A stretch of DNA of 64,000 nucleotides, taken from contig JAJPKE010000017.1 in NCBI GenBank assembly GCA_021323855.1, positions 62,001-126,000 of the forward strand, read 5' to 3'. The notes under the pieces are model-generated. The model did not search any database, had not been told where the DNA came from, and saw nothing but the letters and a program-made list of their open reading frames with translations. The DNA is from Chloroflexota bacterium (lineage in GTDB: Bacteria; Chloroflexota; Ktedonobacteria; Ktedonobacterales; JADMIN01). Below, one piece after another: positions 8,152-16,690 of the stretch (positions are counted from its first letter, which is position 1; each line of letters begins with the position of its first letter). Both the position numbers and the translations under genes were made by a program.

Positions 8152-8517
8152 ATGAGCTTACCTATGCAAGAGTATGTGGAGAAATTGCCCTCCACCTTCC
8201 CACGGCATCTATTGCTGGCGGGGCGTTGGCTGGGAGATACCGCACATGTCTACGAAGTGGCGTGGCCCTATCCTCTCATTTTAGAGGTTCTTGCCGCATT
8301 AGAGGACGAATTTTACGCAATTCTTGGCGGTGATGTCTATCGGGAAGAGTCGGGACATTTTATCTTCGCCAATGACACATGGGGCCTCAATGCAGACCCT
8401 GCATGGACGTGGCTCGACTATGTTCAGCGCAGTCACAAGGTGAGCCGTGACTATATCGAACGCTATCATAGCCGCAATGGCGATGGTTTCTGGTATGTGC
8501 CGGTCTTTTCCTCGTGA
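8152..8517 (+). CDS. Small cytosolic protein, possibly Imm40-like immunity protein
   Basis: The 121-residue protein has no signal or membrane segment. It is acidic and aromatic-rich, with an ILGGDVYREESG motif and NDTWGLN, then a helix with SRDYIERYH. This layout (helical start, GGDVY, then a tryptophan turn) resembles the Imm40 family of polymorphic-toxin immunity proteins, but I assign it only tentatively. The ATG follows AGAGG. It lies 67 bp upstream of the TIR-TPR gene in the same direction, so the two may share a transcript. No toxin gene is adjacent. Confidence 0.45.
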   Translation: MSLPMQEYVEKLPSTFPRHLLLAGRWLGDTAHVYEVAWPYPLILEVLAALEDEFYAILGGDVYREESGHFIFANDTWGLNADPAWTWLDYVQRSHKVSRDYIERYHSRNGDGFWYVPVFSS

Positions 8518-8584
8518 AGGGGAGATTGTTCGCCAGTATGCTACAATTATCTAGCAATGATGGCTTCGCTGTTCACAGGCTCAC

Positions 8585-10018
8585 ATGTCATCGAGAAGAC
8601 GCCCTATGGCATTACGTATTGTTGTCAGTTACGCCTATACGGATATGGCATTTACTAAAGATTTAGTGGATGCCTTGCGCCATCATGGCGCGGATGTCTG
8701 GTACGCAAAACACCCACACGATACAATGGAGCTTGCCCATACCATCAGCGAAGAAATTCGCGCTCGACGTGTTTTCCTGGCAGTCCTCTCCCCATCCGCA
8801 CTCCAGTCTCATGTAGCGCGTAGTGCCAATCAACAGGCACTCTCACGTTTCCGTCAGGCGCCTAATCGCATTGCTGTTGGAATCATCGTGCGGCCATTGC
8901 TAGGCGTATCACCTGCTACACTGCGCCGCGTCCACGAAATTCCCTGTATTGGCTCATCGGAAGAAACTCTCTACTCGGAACAAGACCTCATCCACAGAGT
9001 ACTCTGCGCTCTTGGCCTTATCTTTACAGAGACGAAAGACACAGATGCGGAGCAGGAGTTAGCAAGCGTTCTCCCAGATGCTACCGCTGACGAATGGCTT
9101 ATTTTTGGGCAAACCTGTTATCAACAGCAACGAATAGACGAGGCCATCACAGCGCTCAAGCGAGCCACAATATTGATGCCTGAACATGCGCTACCGTGGG
9201 CTTATCTCGGCTTGGCTTACGCTAATGTTCCCAATAAAATCGAAGCGATCTACGCATTTAGCCGGGCGCGAGAACTGGGATTTTCGCCTGCCTGGGTCTG
9301 GTCGAATGAAGCTGCAATGCTGGCAGATTTGGACCGCTATGAAGAAGCGTTGAGAGCAGCAGATGCAGCGATTGCACTCAGCCACTCTTATGCTCATCCC
9401 TGGTTAGTCAAAGGCAACTCCCTGCGGGGATTAGGTCGCTATCAGGAGGCACTTGATGCCTACGAGCAGGGTTTGGTGGCGCAGCCGAAATCCCCCCAAA
9501 CAGCCAAACTCTGGGCAGGAAAAGCGGCAACATTGAAAAGTCTTTTCAGAGACGAGGAGGCGCTCTTGGCATGGGATCACGCGCTTGCCATCAATCCACG
9601 CTATACATACGCATTGTATGGCAAAGCCAAAGCACTCAGGGATCAGCATCGGGAAGATGAAGCATTGGCTATTTATGACCAATTAGTAGAAGCAGATTCA
9701 GCTAACATTCAGGCGTGGATAGATAAAGCTGATACATTGCACGACATTGATCGCTATGATGAGGCGCTGGCGGCTTCTGAAGAAGCGCTACGCCAGAATG
9801 CGAGGCATGCAGAAGCCTGGAATGTGCAGGGACATGCGCTCACAGGACTCAATCGTTATGAAGAAGCATTGGCCGCTTATCAGCAGGCATTGCGTCTTAA
9901 GCCAAATAGTGGCGCCATCATTTTTAATATTGGGAGTACGCTTATGCTGCTCGACCGCCTTTCTGAATTTGAGGAGATGGTCAAACAGACCATTGCCTCT
10001 GTTAGCGGATCGCAATGA
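8585..10018 (+). CDS. TIR domain protein with C-terminal TPR repeats
   Basis: Residues about 8-145 form a TIR domain: strand IVVSYAYTD, helix DLVDALRHHGADVWYA, a TISEEIRARR helix holding the likely catalytic Glu, and VFLAVLSPSAL. The remaining ~320 residues are about nine tetratricopeptide repeats with the usual A/Y/L pattern (for example YEEALAAYQQALRLKPN). Bacterial TIR domains often cleave NAD+, and TPR arrays serve as protein-binding sensors, so an abortive-infection type defence role is plausible. Codon use is less GC-rich than that of the flanking genes. A short hairpin terminator follows. Start alternatives are the ATG at 8585 or the internal one at MALRIVV (8606). Confidence 0.85.
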   Translation: MSSRRRPMALRIVVSYAYTDMAFTKDLVDALRHHGADVWYAKHPHDTMELAHTISEEIRARRVFLAVLSPSALQSHVARSANQQALSRFRQAPNRIAVGIIVRPLLGVSPATLRRVHEIPCIGSSEETLYSEQDLIHRVLCALGLIFTETKDTDAEQELASVLPDATADEWLIFGQTCYQQQRIDEAITALKRATILMPEHALPWAYLGLAYANVPNKIEAIYAFSRARELGFSPAWVWSNEAAMLADLDRYEEALRAADAAIALSHSYAHPWLVKGNSLRGLGRYQEALDAYEQGLVAQPKSPQTAKLWAGKAATLKSLFRDEEALLAWDHALAINPRYTYALYGKAKALRDQHREDEALAIYDQLVEADSANIQAWIDKADTLHDIDRYDEALAASEEALRQNARHAEAWNVQGHALTGLNRYEEALAAYQQALRLKPNSGAIIFNIGSTLMLLDRLSEFEEMVKQTIASVSGSQ

Positions 10019-10043
10019 TGGGGCCAAAGACAATCCCCAAGAT

Positions 10044-10061
10044 GCTCTCAAAGTTGAGAGC
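10044..10061. terminator. Hairpin between convergent genes
   Basis: GCTCTCAAAGTTGAGAGC is a perfect palindrome followed by TCTTGTG. It lies between the stop of the TIR-TPR gene and the stop of the GIY-YIG gene and may terminate both. The T tract is poor. Confidence 0.45.
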
Positions 10062-10087
10062 TCTTGTGTCCATGACCTATAACAACC

Positions 10088-10441
10088 TCAATACGCCTTC
10101 GCAGCGTCGAGGTTGGCACGCAGCAGTTGTTCGAGGGCTTGTAGGTCGGCCATGAAGTCGGCGTTGCTCTGGTCAGGCTGCTGTTCCAGTTCTTCGAGGA
10201 TATCCAGCCGGAACGCCTGCCCGCCCAGCGTTTGCCAGTCCGCACGCAGCCTGTGGTCAACCGTGGAGCCGGTCGTCACCGAAAACTGGAAGCGATTGCG
10301 TATGCCTGCGAGATCGGCGGTGTGACCGATGATATACCTCCCATTCACGGTGTTGGTGATGGTATAGACGCCGCCAAGCTGCCTGCGCTCTTTGTATTCT
10401 TTACTGATTTCGCGCCGTCTATTGGTTGTGTTATTCGTCAT
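10088..10441 (-). CDS. GIY-YIG nuclease family protein
   Basis: The 117-residue protein has GVYTITN (the 'GIY' strand, about residues 24-30) and YIIGHT (the 'YIG' strand), followed by an Arg-rich IRNRF helix, as in single-domain GIY-YIG endonucleases. These cut or nick DNA, usually as part of a larger repair or mobile system. The start ATG overlaps the stop of the VOC gene by 4 bp, so the two are translationally coupled. No DNA-binding domain is attached and the biological role is unknown. Confidence 0.7.
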   Translation of the reverse strand: MTNNTTNRRREISKEYKERRQLGGVYTITNTVNGRYIIGHTADLAGIRNRFQFSVTTGSTVDHRLRADWQTLGGQAFRLDILEELEQQPDQSNADFMADLQALEQLLRANLDAAKAY

Positions 10442-10878
10442 GGCGTATCATTGCTTTCTCGTTCTTGCTGCTCTGCGTCGCCAGAGAGCAGGATTGTATT
10501 GCCGTCGGGATCGTTGATGAGCGCAAAGCACATCCTGGCGGGCGTGGGAACACCGACAGTGACATGGAACGGCGCGCGGTAGCTCTCGTAGCCGTAGCCG
10601 GTCATTTCCGCATACTTCGCTCGCACGGCAGCTTCGCTCTTGAGATAAAACTCGAAGAATACGCGCAGGTTTTCAGTGGCCCCCGCGCCGGTGGTCGCCT
10701 GTTCGCGTGGAATGTTGTTCGGCGTCAGAAAGAAGATATACGGCGCCTGCATGCGGACGCCACCGAATCCCTCGCCAGTGCTACCCTCCGGGATGTCGAG
10801 GCCGAGCCGCCGGTAGAATTCCAGCGATTGTTCCATATGGTTCGCAACCAGGCCAACCATAAACAGTTCTAGTCCCAT
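10438..10878 (-). CDS. VOC (glyoxalase/bleomycin-resistance) family protein
   Basis: The 146-residue protein shows the vicinal-oxygen-chelate fold: an opening ELFMVGLVANHMEQSLEFYRRLGLDIP, a middle strand block VRMQAPYIFFLTP, and the second beta-alpha-beta unit ending MCFALINDPDGNTILL. The DPDGN-x-I pattern is the typical C-terminal metal-side motif. Members are dioxygenases, isomerases or drug-binding proteins; the substrate is not readable. It is the first gene of a two-gene unit with the GIY-YIG gene. Confidence 0.8.
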   Translation of the reverse strand: MGLELFMVGLVANHMEQSLEFYRRLGLDIPEGSTGEGFGGVRMQAPYIFFLTPNNIPREQATTGAGATENLRVFFEFYLKSEAAVRAKYAEMTGYGYESYRAPFHVTVGVPTPARMCFALINDPDGNTILLSGDAEQQERESNDTP

Positions 10879-11051
10879 CAGCGTGTTCCTGTCTATTCTA
10901 TACGCATGTGTGGCGTGTCTTTCAGTACGGAACAGAGTATACGCGGCTAGATCCTCTTGCCGCCAATTCCCTCTGTTGCGCTATCATTGCTATCAGTATT
11001 GAACAACGATGGTGTGTTGCTAGCCACAGGGCAAAATGGGATGGCGGCGCA

Positions 11052-12503
11052 ATGGATGAGCGGATGCGCGATGAACAGACGAACCTGGCGGACGACGATG
11101 AGGAGGCGTCGCTGACCTTTACGACACCGCTGCCAGACCGGCGGCTCTCGCGGGGCGACAAAATCACGCGGGGAGCCGTCACCGGCGGTATTGTGCTGCT
11201 GGCGCTGGTCGTCGTGCTGGTGATGAGTGGCGCGCATCTGGCATTGTCCCTGCCAGAGAGCGCCACACCGCTGCCGGTTTCCGCGCCCTATACCATCCAG
11301 GGGTATGCACCTATTCAGCTTGCGCGAGGAGACTGGCAGCAGATCGCCTTGCCCGCCCCTAGCGCCAACATTTTTAGCTATGCGGTGGATCCAACGCACC
11401 CAGGACATATCGTGCTATGTACGGCAGGGCTGGCAAAGCCCGTCGCTATCTGGAGCACACAGGATAGCGGTCAGCACTGGACATCGCTGCCTTTCCCACA
11501 GGTCATTGCGCTCTACTGTTCGCTCAGCCTGGCGGTAGACGACCCCTCTATCGTGCTGGCGCAGGCCGGCAATCCGATTGACGAGATCACGGCATGTTCC
11601 AGCGCCCTGTTTTTTCTCAGCGCCGACCAGGGCCAGAACTGGCGGCAGATACCACACACTTCTATTGCGCCGGCAGATTCGCAGGGCGATTGCAGCGCCT
11701 GGGCGACGAAGCATCACCTCTTCATTGAGACGGATTACAACGCTGGTGCAGGCGCTCCCTATAAAACGCTGCTGGAACGCAGCGACGACGGCGGCCAGAG
11801 TTGGCAACGCGCCGATGTGCCAGCCCATCAGCCGGCATGGGTGAATATTGCGCAACTTGGCGACGGCGAAACGCTGCTGGCCGATATCCTTCCGCAGGGA
11901 AACTCTCTGACGGCAACGAGCAATCCGCAGCTTTTGATTAGCCACAACGCGGGGACAGTTTGGAGCTCGTTCTCTGCTGTGTTGGTTGGTGGGCCGCATT
12001 TGCTCGTTTCGCCATTCGCCAGCGCCGCCAATCAATCAACGCCTTCGGTCTTTTATACTGTGTCGGGCGACGAGATACCGGCGTTGCTGTACCGGATTCA
12101 GGTGGCAATGAGCGGACCGTATCTGGCGGGGCCATTGCCGCCGTTGCCGGTGCCAGGGGCAAGCGCTATCCGCACCGGGTTAACTGATCTGTTGGGCGTG
12201 CTACCAGATGGGCGGCTGCTGGCGTTCGGCGCAGACCCGGTGAAGGGGCTGGCAACCGATAGCGCACCGTTCCTCACTCAAAAGCATCAGTGGCTCTGGC
12301 TCTGGGACCCGGCGCAGCAACGCTGGGAGAGTTTTCCTACGCCGCTGCCGAGCGCCTGGCCAGATCAATGCGACGCGCTCTGTTGGTACGCGCAGTTGAG
12401 CAGCGGCGTAGGACCCAACAATGCGCGCGGAACCTACCTGTATCTTATGGGCTGGGGCGCCGCCGAACATCCACTCTATCGCGTGTTTCTGCCGGAGGGG
12501 TGA
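11052..12503 (+). CDS. Membrane-anchored Asp-box (BNR) beta-propeller protein
   Basis: The 483-residue protein has a charged N-terminal cytoplasmic part, one membrane helix (GGIVLLALVVVLVMSGA, about residues 42-58) and a large external domain. Asp-box repeats S-x-D-x-G-x-x-W occur at STQDSGQHW, SADQGQNW, SDDGGQSW and ISHNAGTVW, which marks a sialidase/photosynthesis-repair-like propeller. Catalytic sialidase residues are not evident, so it is probably a binding or sensor protein. An open frame reaches back to 10908, but the ATG at 11052 gives a normal cytoplasmic start. Confidence 0.7.
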   Translation: MDERMRDEQTNLADDDEEASLTFTTPLPDRRLSRGDKITRGAVTGGIVLLALVVVLVMSGAHLALSLPESATPLPVSAPYTIQGYAPIQLARGDWQQIALPAPSANIFSYAVDPTHPGHIVLCTAGLAKPVAIWSTQDSGQHWTSLPFPQVIALYCSLSLAVDDPSIVLAQAGNPIDEITACSSALFFLSADQGQNWRQIPHTSIAPADSQGDCSAWATKHHLFIETDYNAGAGAPYKTLLERSDDGGQSWQRADVPAHQPAWVNIAQLGDGETLLADILPQGNSLTATSNPQLLISHNAGTVWSSFSAVLVGGPHLLVSPFASAANQSTPSVFYTVSGDEIPALLYRIQVAMSGPYLAGPLPPLPVPGASAIRTGLTDLLGVLPDGRLLAFGADPVKGLATDSAPFLTQKHQWLWLWDPAQQRWESFPTPLPSAWPDQCDALCWYAQLSSGVGPNNARGTYLYLMGWGAAEHPLYRVFLPEG

Positions 12504-12543
12504 GACCTCACCCCCAGCCCCTCTCCCGCGAGGAGAGGGGAGT
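12504..12543. repeat. Module A repeat at the propeller gene stop codon
   Basis: The repeat begins directly at the TGA of the upstream gene (GACCTCACCCCCAGCCCC, then TCTCCCGCGAGGAGAGGGGA). It also marks the left edge of the MgtC fragment. Confidence 0.8.
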
Positions 12544-12544
12544 C

Positions 12545-12832
12545 CGGGCGCTGGCAAACGGAACGTTATCAGGCTATCTCCAGGCCGCGCAGGTGGTGAG
12601 TGGCATCGGCTTTTTGGGCGCCGGGACCATCCTGCTGCGCAAGAACGCCATCCGGGGGCTGACCACCGCCGCCAGCGTCTGGGCGGTGGCGGGCATCGGG
12701 CTGGCCGCTGGCGCCGGACTCTTTGGCGCGGCAATTGCCACCACGGAGATTCTGCTCACCATTCTCGTGGGCGCGCATTGCCGGGCGGTTGCAGCAGCCA
12801 TCCAGTGTTCAAGCCATCTCGTATTGGGGTAG
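12545..12832 (+). pseudogene. MgtC/SapB family gene remnant
   Basis: The frame encodes AAQVVSGIGFLGAGTIL, then RGLTTAASVWAVAGIGLAAG, the highly conserved core of MgtC/SapB membrane proteins. These proteins help survival at low magnesium or inhibit ATP synthase. The usual first ~70 residues (two membrane helices) are missing; the reading frame enters directly from the module A repeat. The C-terminal cytoplasmic domain is replaced by a short unrelated tail. There is no start codon with a ribosome binding site. It is probably a decayed fragment. Confidence 0.7.
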
Positions 12833-12898
12833 CCGCTCGCTGGCGTCCGGTGGCGAGAAGAACGGCACAGGTGAAGACATGCGTGAGGAGATGGATCC

Positions 12899-13717
12899 AT
12901 GAGGACGAGCAGTAAGGCGCATATCACCTGGCGAACCGCCATTGTGGACCGCGCATCGGTGCGCTATCAGGTGGTGCAGGTGGCGGGCACGCAGAATGGC
13001 GAGCCGCTGGTGCTGGTGCATGGGCTGGCTGGCTCAACCTACTGGTGGCGGCGCAATGTGCCGGCGCTGGCCGCCCGGCATACGCTCTATCTGCTCGATC
13101 TGCCAGGCTTCGGTGGTATGCGCCGTCATTATCAGCGCTTCGCCGTCGCGCATATGGCAGACTGGATTACGCGCTGGATGGATGCCGTAGGGCTGGAGTC
13201 GGCGCATTTCGCCGCGCACTCGATGGGCGGGCTGATCTGCCTGCGCCTCGCCGCTGCTCATCCGCAGATGGTGCGCCGGTTGGCGCTCTTTGCGCCCGCT
13301 GGCGTGCCTGCGCAGAATCGCGGCGCGTCGGTCGTGCGATCTATCATGCCGCTACTGCAAACGGCGCTCTATGCCCGGCCCAGTTTCCTGCCCATCCTCA
13401 CATATGACAGCCTGCGCACAGGGCCGCGTATGCTGCTGCGCGCGGGCAGCCAGATTCTCGCGCTGGATGTGCGCGAGGACCTGCGGCGGGTGCGCGCGCC
13501 GGTGCTGCTCTGCTGGGGCGAACGCGATCCGCTGGTGCCGCCGGAGGGTGGGCTGGTCATGCGCGCCGCCTTGCCGGATGCGCGATTGGTGCGGTTGCCG
13601 CGCGCCGGACATATCGCCATGTATGACCGCGCAGACCTCTGCAATCCGCTGCTGCTGCGGTTCTTCGCCGGCGAAGACGTTGCTTCTGGTGCGCTCTCCT
13701 CACTGCTCTATGGATGA
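12899..13717 (+). CDS. Alpha/beta hydrolase
   Basis: The 272-residue protein has the oxyanion loop VLVHGLAGS, the nucleophile elbow AHSMGG (Ser in the G/A-x-S-x-G pattern), an acidic residue in WGERDPLVPP and a catalytic His in RAGHIAMYD. It therefore has a complete Ser-Asp-His triad. The WWRRNVPALAARHTLYLLDLPGFG stretch is typical of soluble esterases and C-C hydrolases. The ATG at 12899 follows GAGGAG with good spacing. The substrate is unknown, and the gene stands alone between the MgtC remnant and a convergent methyltransferase. Confidence 0.85.
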   Translation: MRTSSKAHITWRTAIVDRASVRYQVVQVAGTQNGEPLVLVHGLAGSTYWWRRNVPALAARHTLYLLDLPGFGGMRRHYQRFAVAHMADWITRWMDAVGLESAHFAAHSMGGLICLRLAAAHPQMVRRLALFAPAGVPAQNRGASVVRSIMPLLQTALYARPSFLPILTYDSLRTGPRMLLRAGSQILALDVREDLRRVRAPVLLCWGERDPLVPPEGGLVMRAALPDARLVRLPRAGHIAMYDRADLCNPLLLRFFAGEDVASGALSSLLYG

Positions 13718-13791
13718 TGAGGATAACGGGCCATCACTATGAGTAAGATTGTCCTCTGGGTCCGCAACCCAGGCCATGCGATGTGTCCCGC

Positions 13792-14586
13792 TCATTTGAC
13801 AGCGATACGGACATGGTAGCTGATATACCAGGGGACGGATTCAGCGCCGATGTACTGGCTTGCTGCGCTGCTGAGGCGGTCAAACCCCGTCTCCTGTGCG
13901 GTGAACTGGAACTGGTTGCTGAACGCATTACTCTGCATCATCGCCAGATAACGCGCCGCGTCGCCGTGTTCGACATGATGCAGCAACACCTCATGCGCGA
14001 AACGGAAGTGGCCACTCGCGCGCATCTGGTCCAGGTGCTTATCTTTCGGCCAGATTTTGAGTGTGGGAGCCAACCCGCGCTCGCGGATCAACGCCACAAA
14101 GCGCATCATCGTTTCCTGGGCGATCAGATCAAGCTCCCAGCGGATGGCTGGCGGCGCATCGTAGTCATACGCCGCAAAGAGTCCGCCGGGCCGCAGGATA
14201 CGCGCAACCTCGGCCAGAGTCGCAGCCGGCTCCATCCAGTGAAACGACTGGGCTGCGGTGACGATATCGGCACAGCCATCGGGCAGGCCCGTCTGCTGCG
14301 CGTTGCCCTCTCGATATTCGATCTGCGCCGCATAGGGCTGGCCCGCGATTTTGTGGGCTGCCTCCCGGCGCATATCGTCATTGGGTTCAATGCCAATCAC
14401 CCGCGCGGCTCGCCCGCCCCAGACGGCGGTGGAGAGTCCGGTTCCACTGCCCAGGTCCACCACCAGGGCGGGCTGCGGCGTGTGCATCATCTGCGTCAGC
14501 AGATCGAGCAATGCTTGCGGTGGCGCCGGACGCGCGCGGTCGTAGCTATTGGCTTTGCCGGTCCATATCTCGCTGGTTTCTGACAT
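13792..14586 (-). CDS. Class I SAM-dependent methyltransferase
   Basis: The 264-residue protein has motif I VVDLGSGTGLST, the acidic strand-2 end GIEPNDDM, and the motif IV region DIVTAAQSFHWMEP, which matches the small-molecule and UbiE-like methyltransferase families (Methyltransf_11). The N-terminal IWTGKANSYDRARP is the usual cap. The methyl acceptor cannot be deduced. It lies 21 bp downstream of the Clp-N gene's... opposite end: the Clp-N stop is at 14608, so the pair is arranged head to tail with the methyltransferase downstream-facing on the same strand after a short gap. Confidence 0.85.
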   Translation of the reverse strand: MSETSEIWTGKANSYDRARPAPPQALLDLLTQMMHTPQPALVVDLGSGTGLSTAVWGGRAARVIGIEPNDDMRREAAHKIAGQPYAAQIEYREGNAQQTGLPDGCADIVTAAQSFHWMEPAATLAEVARILRPGGLFAAYDYDAPPAIRWELDLIAQETMMRFVALIRERGLAPTLKIWPKDKHLDQMRASGHFRFAHEVLLHHVEHGDAARYLAMMQSNAFSNQFQFTAQETGFDRLSSAASQYIGAESVPWYISYHVRIAVK

Positions 14587-14607
14587 CGTGTTTTCTCTCT
14601 TCTAGGG

Positions 14608-15198
14608 CTAGCCGAGTAGCTCAAACACCTGGGCGCGCACTTTGCCCAACACGCCAAAGCTATCGAGGATATCCGCGCCGACCCCGCCGCCATCACGCAC
14701 GATGCCCAGCAGGATATGCTCAGTGCGCACGTAGCCACTGCCCTGCCGCTCTGCCTCGTCCAGCGCCAGCGAGAGGACCTTGCGCGCGCGGGGCACGTAG
14801 TCTATCTCTTCCTGAACGGGCTGGTCGCCGCGCCCGATTTTCTTTTCCACGGCGGCGCGGACGGCATCGAGCGTGACACCCAGTTTTTCCAGCGCCAGGG
14901 CGGCGAGACCATCTTGTTCGCGCAACAATCCCAGTAACAGATGTTCGGTGCCGATGTACTGGTGATTGAAGGACAGCGCCTCCTCGCGGGCAAGCGCAAG
15001 AACCTGTTGCGCATGCTCATTGAGGCGGCTGAGGTGTTTGCTGGGAATCCACGTCGGGTGATAATTGCCCAGCGCCGTGAAGAGCAATTGGTAGACGACG
15101 CTGGCGATGGTGCGGTCTTCGGTCTGCGCAATCTGCGCCAGTTGCTCATACACATGGAGCGGAACTTCGACGGCGCGGCGGTCTTTGCTGGATGGCAT
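14608..15198 (-). CDS. Stand-alone Clp-N (ClpC N-terminal) domain protein
   Basis: The 196-residue protein carries two Clp-N repeats: ARE-EALSFNHQYIGTEHLLLGLL and ALDEAERQGSGYVRTEHILLGIV. These normally form the adaptor- and substrate-binding domain of ClpC/ClpA unfoldases. The AAA+ modules are absent. The first ~45 residues (VEVPLHVYEQLAQIAQTEDRT-like) resemble a ribbon-helix-helix region, which may bind DNA. It could be an anti-adaptor, a ClpC decoy or an autoregulated sensor. It has a clear promoter with an operator-like palindrome (15222-15283) and a GAGAGGAG ribosome binding site. The gene stop lies 21 bp upstream of the methyltransferase start at 14586, so the two may be co-transcribed. 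Confidence 0.8.
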   Translation of the reverse strand: MPSSKDRRAVEVPLHVYEQLAQIAQTEDRTIASVVYQLLFTALGNYHPTWIPSKHLSRLNEHAQQVLALAREEALSFNHQYIGTEHLLLGLLREQDGLAALALEKLGVTLDAVRAAVEKKIGRGDQPVQEEIDYVPRARKVLSLALDEAERQGSGYVRTEHILLGIVRDGGGVGADILDSFGVLGKVRAQVFELLG

Positions 15199-15221
15199 GA
15201 CGTACTCCTCTCCCAGCTATT

Positions 15222-15283
15222 ACCAGGGTACTTACCCTGGTTCAACCACGGAGACCATACCGCAGTATTTACCGGGGTGTCAA
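15222..15283 (-). promoter_or_regulatory. Promoter and palindromic operator of the Clp-N gene
   Basis: The minus strand reads TTGACA (15278-15283), an 18-bp spacer and TATGGT (15254-15259). Just after the predicted start is a perfect 9+2+9 palindrome, ACCAGGGTA-CT-TACCCTGGT (15222-15241). A related half-site, CCCCGGTAAATAC, overlaps the promoter spacer. The placement suggests repression, perhaps by the gene's own product. Confidence 0.65.
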
Positions 15284-15435
15284 GGGGCACTAGAGGTATC
15301 ACGTTGTACCCTACTCATGGTGAGACATGGGGGCGTTCTGAAATCTTCTGGTAGGGCAGACATTCCTGTCTGCGCCACCGATAGCAGGTGTCTTGCCGAA
15401 ATTGGTATCGCTTGCCAGAGGGGGAATGATGAGGA

Positions 15436-15891
15436 TTATTCGGCGCAGGTGGTTTCAGTGGCGCTGGCTTCATGCGCATCGGTAAGGCAGGTATCGAGGC
15501 TGGGAACGGCGCTACCAGCGAGATGTTTCTTGCCGAACCGCTCAAGCGATTCGATCACGTCGCCAAGCTCCTGCCCCTGCTCCGTGAGGTGATATTCGAC
15601 GCGCGGGGGGATTTCCAGGAAGGCTTGCCGCTGCACAAAGCCCAGCTCTTCCAGCGCTTTGAGCCGCTGTGAGAGCGTCTTCGTGCTGATGCGCCCCAGC
15701 ATCGTCCGCAAGGCGTTGAAGCGTTGTGGACCATGCAGCAGATTCATGACGATCAGCAGCACCCAGGCGTCGCCCAGCAGGCGAATCGCGCGCCCCAGCG
15801 GCGTGCCGGCGCAGGCTTCTGGCGATTCAATTGGGGCAATTGGTAGTGGCGTTGGCATGGTTGCCGTTTGGCTCTGGTCTGCTGTTTTCAT
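15436..15891 (-). CDS. HxlR family transcriptional regulator
   Basis: The 151-residue protein is a winged helix-turn-helix regulator of the HxlR type: a conserved Cys (PEACAG) ahead of LGRAIRLLGDAWVLLIVMNLLHGPQRFNALR, then ISTKTLSQRLKALEELGFVQR and PRVEYHLTEQGQELG. Many members sense quinones, aldehydes or oxidants through the N-terminal Cys. It is divergent from a DoxX gene (16133) with a dyad over that gene's start point, so it probably represses DoxX. The N-terminal 25 residues are low complexity. Confidence 0.85.
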   Translation of the reverse strand: MKTADQSQTATMPTPLPIAPIESPEACAGTPLGRAIRLLGDAWVLLIVMNLLHGPQRFNALRTMLGRISTKTLSQRLKALEELGFVQRQAFLEIPPRVEYHLTEQGQELGDVIESLERFGKKHLAGSAVPSLDTCLTDAHEASATETTCAE

Positions 15892-15989
15892 GCCATCACT
15901 ATATCATATTCCCTGCGCTATTCCTCGCAGTTCCTCGCGTTAGCCTCTCCTTCCATATTCCCTCACTTCCTTGCAAGACGGCAGTGCCC

Positions 15990-16034
15990 TTGACGCCCTC
16001 AGTTTTCTATGGTACTATAAGTTTCGTAAAGAAA
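15990..16034 (+). promoter_or_regulatory. DoxX promoter with operator-like dyad
   Basis: The plus strand has TTGACG (15990-15995), a 17-bp spacer and TACTAT (16013-16018). TTTCGTAAAGAAA, a TTTC/GAAA inverted repeat at 16022-16034, covers the predicted transcription start. It is a good candidate site for the divergent HxlR regulator. Confidence 0.6.
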
Positions 16035-16132
16035 GTTAAGAGGAAAAGTGAAGTCATGGAATTATTCCGCTTTTCCTCATGTTCTCTTCTGATGATGCGC
16101 CTTTGTACTGCGCATCGAAAGGATAGTACAGC

Positions 16133-16663
16133 ATGACAGCAACGGTGAATATTGCGCTGCTCGTTCTGCGTCTCGCCATTGGCCTGACGATTGCCGCCCA
16201 CGGCGCGCAGAAGGGCTTTGGCTGGTTCGGTGGGCCGGGCGCGGCGAAAGTGGCGCAGGGTTTCCAGGCGCAGGGACTCCGGCCCGGGTGGTTCTGGACG
16301 AGCCTGGTGCTGCTGGGCGAGATCGGCGGTGGCCTCTCCGTCGCGTTTGGGTTGCTAACACCGCTCGGCGCGGCGGGCATCGTCGGCGCTATGCTGATGG
16401 CGATTCTCAAGACGCACTGGCGCAATGGCTTCTGGAGCCAGCGGCACGGCTATGAGTACGCCCTGCAAATCCTGGCAGTTGCCGTTGCCATCGGCGTTGC
16501 GGGTCCGGGCGCGTATTCGCTGGATCAACTCTTCGGCATCAAGTTGCCGGAGATGGCGCTCTTCGGCATCTTGACACTTGCCGCCGTAATCGTGGACATC
16601 GTTGGGCTGGTTATCAGCGGCCAATCCGCGCCATCGTCGCAGCCGGTGCAGCCAGCCCGCTAA
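16133..16663 (+). CDS. DoxX family membrane protein
   Basis: The 176-residue protein has four membrane helices. The DoxX signature ALLVLRLAIGLTIAAHGAQKGFGWFGGPG opens it, with LGEIGGGLSVAFGLLTPLGAAGI in the middle. DoxX-like proteins act in quinone- or thiol-linked redox stress responses. The ATG follows AAGGA at the right distance. Its promoter and the divergent HxlR gene make an oxidant- or electrophile-responsive pair likely. A second, shorter-related DoxX protein is encoded at 55160-55810. Confidence 0.85.
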   Translation: MTATVNIALLVLRLAIGLTIAAHGAQKGFGWFGGPGAAKVAQGFQAQGLRPGWFWTSLVLLGEIGGGLSVAFGLLTPLGAAGIVGAMLMAILKTHWRNGFWSQRHGYEYALQILAVAVAIGVAGPGAYSLDQLFGIKLPEMALFGILTLAAVIVDIVGLVISGQSAPSSQPVQPAR

Positions 16664-16690
16664 CACTCTTCCCCGGTTGCTTTACATCAC

